Source: Tilletiaria anomala UBC 951 (taxonomy: Eukaryota > Basidiomycota > Exobasidiomycetes > Georgefischeriales > Tilletiariaceae). Taken from it: a stretch of DNA of 64,000 nt. The notes under the pieces are model-generated. The model ran no database searches. It saw only the letters and a program-made list of their open reading frames with translations, and was not told the DNA's origin. This document shows, in pieces, positions 57,849-64,000 of this stretch. The stretch covers positions 118,363 through 182,362 of the forward strand of contig NW_013547000.1 in assembly GCF_000711695.1 (NCBI RefSeq), in the 5' to 3' direction. The translations under genes and the position numbers were made by a program. Within the stretch, counting starts at the first letter, position 1. Each line of letters opens with the position of its first letter.

Positions 57849-60745
57849 TCAACCCAAGCAAGGTAGAAAGTTGCCAACAATAAGGCATGGCAAGTCAAAG
57901 ACATCGCGCTTGATCGAGAAGCACGCTGCACATTTGATGGGCTTGCCCTCGGCAGAAATGACGTTGCAGGTGGTCATGACTGACTGCGACGTATTCTCGA
58001 ACGCATGAAGCGCGAATTTTTCCCAATATTCCAGCGTCGAATTCGAATCCAGGAACTGCATTACGACGTTGTAAGCTTTAGGTCCTCAAGATTTGGGATC
58101 CTGAGCTCACTTAAGAAGTCGGCTTACCTGGTAAATGTACTTTCCGAGCAAGTCGTCTCTGCTCCACTGCGTTAGCATAGAGAATTCTGCACCCACAACG
58201 CAAATTTCGCACGTCCGACGCCAGACGACAGTCGGAGTGCCAGAGAAAGAAATGAGCTTTTCAAATTCCTGTCCGGGCAACGTTGTCAACAACAATCAAA
58301 CTGGCGGGAAGACGCAAAGGGCAGGTGAAAAGCAGCACTCACAAGTATGGTTCGTTGGATGCTTCGTTCCACGAACGTCTCGTCGTCCTCAGCCATGGGC
58401 ATTTGTAGGGCGATCAACGAGGGTCTAAAAATGGCCAGCGCTCGGACAATTCGAAGCACCTCTGCTTTTTGGAAGCTGAAGAAGTATTGCCTCCTAGTCA
58501 GTGTCAAGATCATTCTGGAATGGGCGCGCAAGAGTCGGTACCACTCACTTTTCCGTGGCAAATTTGAGAAGAAAGTGGTAGCCCTCGGTGTAAGGGAAAG
58601 GCTTGATATCGTCTTTGTAAATTTTTGTAATCCTCTGCCTCCAATGCTGATCAACAGCTGTGACCTGTGGTCGCTGTTCAGCATCTTTCCGCTGACCAGT
58701 ATCTGCGCTGGCCTTGGGGTTGACGGAAGCATTCTCTGCGGCAGTGTCGTTCGTGGATGAATCTTGCTCGCGGTCCTCTTCGTTCGGCTTGATGCTCCCA
58801 CTTGCATGCGCAGGCGGCGTCTCCTTTGCTTTTCCAGTATCAGGCGATGGTACCTCGAGCGCTTGGTAGCCGCCTCCTGGCCCCAGAGGATTCTGCGCAG
58901 CATGCAGCTTGACAGCCTCGCCTGTCTCCACCCTCGCGGCCGTGCTCTCGCTGCCGGCCGCAAATGGCTGCGACATAATTACCGCATCTGGAGCCGCAGC
59001 GCCGCTGCCGTTGCCGTTGCCGCTGCTGTAGGATGCAGAAACATTTGGCGCTCCGACCACGGTGGGTACAGCAGCTGCATCGGCTGGTAAAAAGTTTTGA
59101 TAGCTGCCCATGGGAGCTGTCAAGTGCGGGCTGCCGTAGTCGATGCCCATATGTGGCGCTGCACTCGATGTCCTGGCTCCGTTGGCTGCGCTGCTGCTGC
59201 CATCCCCAGTCGGGTTGCCATTCGTTTCAAGTGGGGGGGTGGTGCCCGAGGAGAGCAGCGATGGGTCGATGCCGTTCAACATGAAAGACAGCATGATATA
59301 CTCGAGCGCGCTGGACTCTGCGCCGAATGGGACTTCCGATAGGCCGGAAAGGACTCCTGGCGTCGCAGCCATCGCGGAAGGCCCTACGCTTGGAAATGCC
59401 TCGACCTTTTTCATGGCACTGGGAGGCATTCCTGCATTGAAGGTGGAAGAGAATCCTGTAGAACAGGCTGCAAGATCCAGGGCCGGTCTTCCGGCCATCA
59501 TGGCCGCAGCTGCATTTGTGGGATCGTCAAAGGAAAGTATTGATGGGTCCAGACCGGTACTCGTGCGGGGATGTCGAATTGAAACATCCGCACCGTCGTT
59601 TGTTGGCACTGCACCCTCCGCGCCTGTTTCCCAGGATGTGGAAGGAAATTGAAGCACACTTTTCCCGTTCGCTCCACTTAAAGTTTCCAGCTCTTTCTTT
59701 TCGCCAGACGCACTCGAGATGCTTTTTCCGCCTTTGCCGCTTCTCCCTGCAGAATGTTCGTTTCGCTGTCGTAGAGCCTCCTGTTTGTCCAGCTCGTCGT
59801 CTTCTAGCAGGTACTTGGCCTTCTTTCGCGTACCATCATGACAAGTGTCCGCCAGGCCTTTCTTTATGCAACGCTGACATGGTCGAGCTGCTCACAAAAA
59901 CTCCTCCTCAGTGTGAGGGCAGGAAAGCGAACTGACGAGTACTCACACTCATCGCATGTAAGATGCGCCTTCTGGCAGTGATGGCACGCTCGATTTGTCT
60001 TCTTTTTCCGCGGCCGTTTGCCGTCACCTGGTGCAGGCGAACTTGAAGAGTACAGATATACGTCTCCTGCGTTGCTTTCCGACATCTCCATGGCCGCTGA
60101 TCTCTGCGCCACTCCTGCGGTGAATGGACCCGCTACTGGCCCTGATGCCGGATGCTTGGCAGTCCCCTTTGATTGCTTTTCCGGCGAGGCCTTGCCAGAT
60201 GCAGAAGATGGGGTGCTAGGTAGCTTGCTGCTTTGTGCGGTAACGCTGCTGGGTCCGGAAAAGCTAGCCTCCGACACATTAGACCCTGGACCAGAGGGTA
60301 TGCGCTTCTCTGTCATTGCTGCTGGGGTTGTTGGCTCTTCGAATGCTTGCTGCTCGTTCAAATGTGACGGCCCATGCAGATTGTGATGTTGATGTTGATG
60401 CTGATGGTGTTGATGGTGATGATTATGTGCGCTTGCTAGCGAATGCAACGCGCCTGCAGCGTGCTGTGAACCGAAAGATGAAGAGCGGGAACGAGAGGGA
60501 GTCTCGCAAGTTATGGACGAGACTGGCGTCACAGCCCTGCCTTCGCGATCCCGATGAGGACCCGTAGAGGCAGTACCGCTACCATTTGCTGCAGATGCTG
60601 ATGGATTTGAAGCACCCTGAGAAGACACACTGCCGTTGCTTGCACCATGCGTCCCACTCTGCTGCTGAAGGTAGTGATGATGGTGCAATCCCCCGAGTAT
60701 GGCAGCTGCCGTCGAGGCAGCGGACGGCGGCGAGAGGGGAGCCAT
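57849..60745 (-). CDS. ERT1: Ert1/AcuK-type Zn2Cys6 regulator of gluconeogenesis
   Basis: Ert1/AcuK factors activate gluconeogenic and non-fermentable-carbon genes. I join exons 59947-60745, 58549-59887, 58343-58475, 58128-58268 and 57849-58055, giving 872 residues with closing phases. The zinc cluster spans the first intron: NRACHHCQKAHLTCDE joined to SRPCQRCIKKGLADTCHDG, then RKKAKYLLEDDELD. A long low-complexity middle follows. The C-terminal PAS-like domain reads KAEVLRIVRALAIFRPSLIA, FVERSIQRTILEFEKLISF, VVWRRTCEICVVGAEFSML, YWEKFALHAFENTSQSVMTT and KRDVFDLPCLIVGNFLPCLG. The N-terminus includes a His-rich stretch (HNHHHQHHQHQHQHHN, about 60,380-60,430). The frame is open upstream to 61033; MAPLSPP at 60745 was chosen as start, with moderate certainty. 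Confidence 0.88.
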
Positions 60746-61113
60746 GCCTCCCCGCGCTAGCACATACTCAAAGCGCGCACGCACGGGCAGATGATGGTCT
60801 TGGTCACACACATCGGCTACAAAAGTAACAAAAGGACCTTCGGTGCCTTGAAAGTGGTTAACAAAATGTGTGGTTTCTGCACTTCCTCCGGCATGCAATG
60901 CTGCCAACCCGCTGCAAGCCCGAAGTGGGGGAGTGTGACCCACTCGCCCGTGAGTGCCGCTGGGCGCTGCGGCCCTCACAGCTAACAAAAAGAAAGAAAT
61001 CATTTGCCGCACTGGAAGCTTTTTCATTCGCACTCGCTCGGTGATGGCAGCGTGACGGAGAGAACGTTATAATATAGCATCGCAGCAACGGGTATACATA
61101 GATGGAAAGTGCT

Positions 61114-63153
61114 CTATAGAGTGACGTCTCCCGCTCTCCCTTCAGCCTCCAACTTCGCCCAGTCGCTGCGCGCGATCTGGATCGCTTCCTTGACCGCGCT
61201 CTGCTGCAGCACCTCGCCCACCCATGCCATCAACACGTCGTCATTTTCGGGTATAAAATAGGAGGAGAGAGATCCGAGGGTATGTTCAAATGAGCAGCAG
61301 GGATCGCTTAGCTGCACCCGGTAGGCCCACAGAATGGCGAGCGCGACAATGACGAGTACGCTGGGGCCTTCGAGAAGGAACGCGTCCCATATGCGCAGCT
61401 GCGTGTCGAAAGGCACGACACTGTTGAACAGCGTAATGTACCACTTGGTGGCATACGAGCTCGTCGTGATCATGTGGCCATCGAGCTTGGCGAGCACGTC
61501 CGGCATGAACGCCTGCATCAGCTGCCTTTGCACGTAAAACAGCTCGACCAGGCCGGGGAACCCTGGCTTAAAGACTTTGTGCAGGCCGTACGCATCGTGA
61601 AGGCCGACCATGGACGTGTATGCTTGCTCCGGGAGAAGGTAGCAGAGGAAAGTGGCGGCGATCGGGCCCATGCCTTGGCAGTACGCACATGCGTCGCACA
61701 ACAGGCTGAAGGTGTGCAGCACGCGGAATAGGTTGCGTTGGCCCAGTCCGTAGCGGGTGTGGAAGAGAATGTGCCCATTGATCGTCCTCGGCACGTCCAA
61801 GTCGATCTGGACATCGTGGCTGGAAGGCAGGTGCATGGCTTGCGCAAATGAATGTAATTTGGAAGTAGCTTGAGAAGACTGCTGCCACCCTTTGCCTTTG
61901 AGCGTTTCGACTTGCTGTCGGATGAGCGCTTCCCAGACGGCGGCTCGCCATCGATCAGGAATGCCCTTGAAGACGCGCCTGCGGACTTTGCGTGCATTCG
62001 TGTTGGCCGACAGTTTGAACCTCGTCGCTGGTTCATCAACCGATTTGATAGGAACCAGCATTTTCTCCCACTTGGCGATGCGACCCAGTTCCTTCTTCCT
62101 CAGCTGACTCTCCGCGCTATTGCGCTTGGAGAAGCCCACTTCCGCTGCTTTCTGAGCAGCATTGACCTCTTCATCAGCTGCAAACGCGTCCAGCCCGGAA
62201 GTCGCCAAGGGAGAGGATGTGACACGCCGTGCTGAACGTACTTTGGGCAGCTTCTTGAATGGAGCAGAGTGCAGCACCACGACTCGGCCTTGCGCGATGC
62301 GCGTGCTCAGGTTCGAAGAAAAGAACCCATATCTGAAGGGGTATAGGTGATCAGTGGTTGCAAGCACTCACTCATCGACGTGGTACGCTCACCTGTCGAT
62401 GCGATTGATGAGTTCGTCGTAGCCCTCGCTCGAGACTTCCTCCGCAGAGCTGGCCGTGACGGGCACCTCCTCACCCCCGGTTCCTTCCGCAGCAGGCTCG
62501 AGGGTAGTAGCAGACGTGGCACTTGCTAGCTCTGCGAGATCCTCTTCGCCGGTTGCCGGCGCACTGAGTGCGGAGCTCTGAGTCGAGTGGTGGCGATCAT
62601 CAGGGTGGGTGAGGCCCACCTCGAGTTTTCCTTCCCGCCAGACGCTGCCTGCTCCCAGCTGGGATGGTCTCGGAGCTGAATGTCGCGCAGAGGCCTTCCT
62701 CAGGCGCTCCCACGGGTAGACCTGACACTTTTGTCGGGTGAACTCGTTCCCTTCCACGAAGCCGTCGCCCGAGATGCCCTCTTTGTCAAAGTATGCATAC
62801 GTCTTTCGGACAAGCGCACCCTCAGAATCAGCCGGTATGGCCCACTGCTCGGATGGATTTTCATACGATGGAGCTGGAGATAGGAGCAACGCCCCTCCTT
62901 CTGTAAGTGGTTCCCGTTGTGGTGAGGCAAACGAAGCGGCGGTTGTGGCACAGCTGCTCCGAGGCAGATCGGGCTTGGACTGAGGAGGAGGTGGCGGCAG
63001 AGATGTGGCCACGGGTGAGCTCGATTTGCTTGCAAGCAGCAAGGGCCTCAGCTTTGGAGAGGGATTGGGTGATGCCGCGTGCGAGGCGCCAGCAGCATTC
63101 GGAGAGGGGCTAGGTACGGATGACAAGCGCTCAGCTGCTACAGCCTCTGCCAT
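61114..63153 (-). CDS. TBC-domain Rab GTPase-activating protein
   Basis: I join exons 62393-63153 and 61114-62332, giving 659 residues. The junction NRIDRYGFFSSNLS is the usual entry to the TBC1D10/EVI5-like class. The TBC domain has the arginine finger IPDRWRAAVWEALIRQQ and the glutamine finger AYCQGMGPIAATFL, then YATKWYITLFNSVVPFDTQL, RIWDAFLLEGPSVLVIVALA and a normal end. So both catalytic residues for GTP hydrolysis are present. The N-terminal 240 residues are Ser/Pro-rich and likely disordered; they include a conserved-looking YAYFDKEGISGDGFVEGNEF. The target Rab is unknown. It is tandem with ERT1 on the same strand. Confidence 0.88.
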
Positions 63154-63747
63154 CGCGACGTCAAGCGCTCGCCGCGGGCACTCGATATTCTCTCCAGGAG
63201 GACTTGCTTTCAGCGTAGAGTCGCATTCTAGCTGGCGACTGATCCCCTATTAATATCCAATCCGTGGGGAAAGGAGATCGTCCCAAGGTCAGAGTGGGTC
63301 TGAACAATCCAGATTGCTGGGCCGTGGGCGTGACCACTGCCATCAAAGTCCCACACTGAAGGGGCAACGCAACAACGCCTTCAAGTCGCGCACTGTCGTA
63401 GTGCCCAAGAAAATGCACTCCCCAGTGTGGTCTACTCAAACTCGACTTGAGCTCGTGCGAGGTCTAGATGCAACATTTGACTGTATCTGCTGGTACCGGC
63501 CTGTTCGAGAGCTGGCTGGTAAGTCACGAGCGGGAATCATCTATGTGTATCAACCCTCAATGAAGCACCAAAGGTGCGAACCAGGGCACATCCTTGACGG
63601 AGAGGGGCAGATAGGGAAGAGCATGCTCGTCGTGAATGAATAATGCTACACAGGACCAATGCCAGCTTGCGTGTCCCTCGTTTACCGACCGCAACATCTT
63701 CACCTTCGCCGTCGTCCGCGCTCGACGCGATGCTGCTGCTGCTGCAA
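63154..63747. other. 594-bp spacer upstream of the TBC gene
   Basis: No gene is seen. It should hold the TBC-gene promoter and the 3' UTR of the partial gene at the right edge. Confidence 0.4.
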
Positions 63748-63937
63748 CTACTTACTGTCGCCCGACCTGCGTGAACGCGGTGAGCTGGGCGTCGTAATGT
63801 CCTTGGCGATCTTCTCGAGCGACTGGAAACAAGAAGCAGAGCGAAGCATCAATACCTGGGTTGAGGGCTAAATATCACAGTGGGAGACCACCACTCACCG
63901 CATCGCCTTGGCCTTCTTCCCCTTGCATCGCTTCTCT
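63748..63937 (-). CDS. 3' end of an unrecognised gene leaving the window
   Basis: Two short exons in the same phase can be read: 63899-63937 (REAMQGEEGQGDA) and 63748-63822 (SLEKIAKDITTPSSPRSRRS, then GDSK and a TAG stop at 63748-63750). The donor GTGAGT and acceptor TTTCCAG between them are good. The upstream acceptor at 63938 has a consensus branch site (GCTAACG at about 63964-63970), so more exons should lie beyond 64000. The product is unknown: a polar, charged C-terminus. Confidence 0.5.
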
Positions 63938-64000
63938 CTATAAGGCACAAAAGGGCAATGCGCGCGTTAGCATCTCCGATGAGTGCGCGATCTGCGCAAG

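Noticed and set aside
60746-61033. Longer N-terminus for ERT1 starting at 61033
   Set aside because: The upstream frame is open, but its translation looks like non-coding leader, and MAPLSPP at 60745 starts a composition typical of the protein. Not excluded.
1-64000. tRNA, rRNA, CRISPR or intact transposon
   Set aside because: I looked for tRNA T-arm and anticodon-arm patterns, terminal repeats, transposase or reverse-transcriptase motifs and spaced direct repeats, and found none I could support by eye.

Overview
This window is nuclear DNA of a fungus, most probably a basidiomycete and plausibly a smut relative (Ustilaginomycotina). The evidence is dense, multi-exon genes with short introns (mostly 45-110 nt, GT..AG), a roughly 2,550-residue Uac1-type adenylate cyclase with RA, leucine-rich-repeat, PP2C-like and cyclase modules, and fungal-type families throughout (Ert1/AcuK regulator, Vps3844/DUF3844 protein, NIMA/Kin3 kinase, Gid9). 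I joined exons by hand from reading frame, splice sites and conserved protein motifs. Each multi-exon model is therefore an inference, although the phases close exactly in all of them.

Layout, left to right. 0-1.2 kb holds broken coding-like fragments. 1.3-5.6 kb has KU70 (minus) and a POLE4/Dpb3-like histone-fold gene (plus), divergent across a 430-bp promoter with two ACGCGT boxes. 5.8-13.7 kb is adenylate cyclase. 15.2-17.8 kb is the GID E3-ligase subunit Gid9/Fyv10. 18-24.4 kb is the least gene-like part: degenerate fragments, an intact HxxxD-type acyltransferase and a decayed second copy of it. 25.2-30.1 kb has an arrestin-like gene converging on MLH1. 31.8-35.9 kb has cyclin H, a HIT hydrolase and FKBP12. 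36.5-41.7 kb has an unrecognised two-helix membrane protein and a Kin3/NIMA kinase. 42.2-46.6 kb has ATP synthase gamma, prefoldin 4 and a Vps3844-type membrane protein. 46.8-52.2 kb has an unrecognised 798-residue protein and an ACMSD-type amidohydrolase. 52.4-57.7 kb has a PHAF1-family protein and sphingosine-1-phosphate lyase. 57.8-63.2 kb has the Ert1 regulator and a TBC-domain Rab GAP. The last 250 bp carry the 3' end of a minus-strand gene that leaves the window.

The genes are mostly housekeeping and do not form a biosynthetic cluster. Two loose themes appear. One is DNA maintenance (KU70, POLE4-like, MLH1). The other is carbon-source control (adenylate cyclase, Gid9, Ert1). No CRISPR array, rRNA, tRNA or intact transposon was seen.

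The most interesting observation is in FKBP12. The coding sequence starts with an exon that is only the ATG, followed by a 243-nt intron that is fully open in frame. If retained, it would add 81 residues with no Asp or Glu and a mitochondrial-presequence-like end, suggesting possible dual targeting from one gene. Other points are a decaying C-terminal tail on the POLE4-like gene, the G1/S-type boxes between KU70 and POLE4, and the decayed acyltransferase copy that has lost its catalytic motif.
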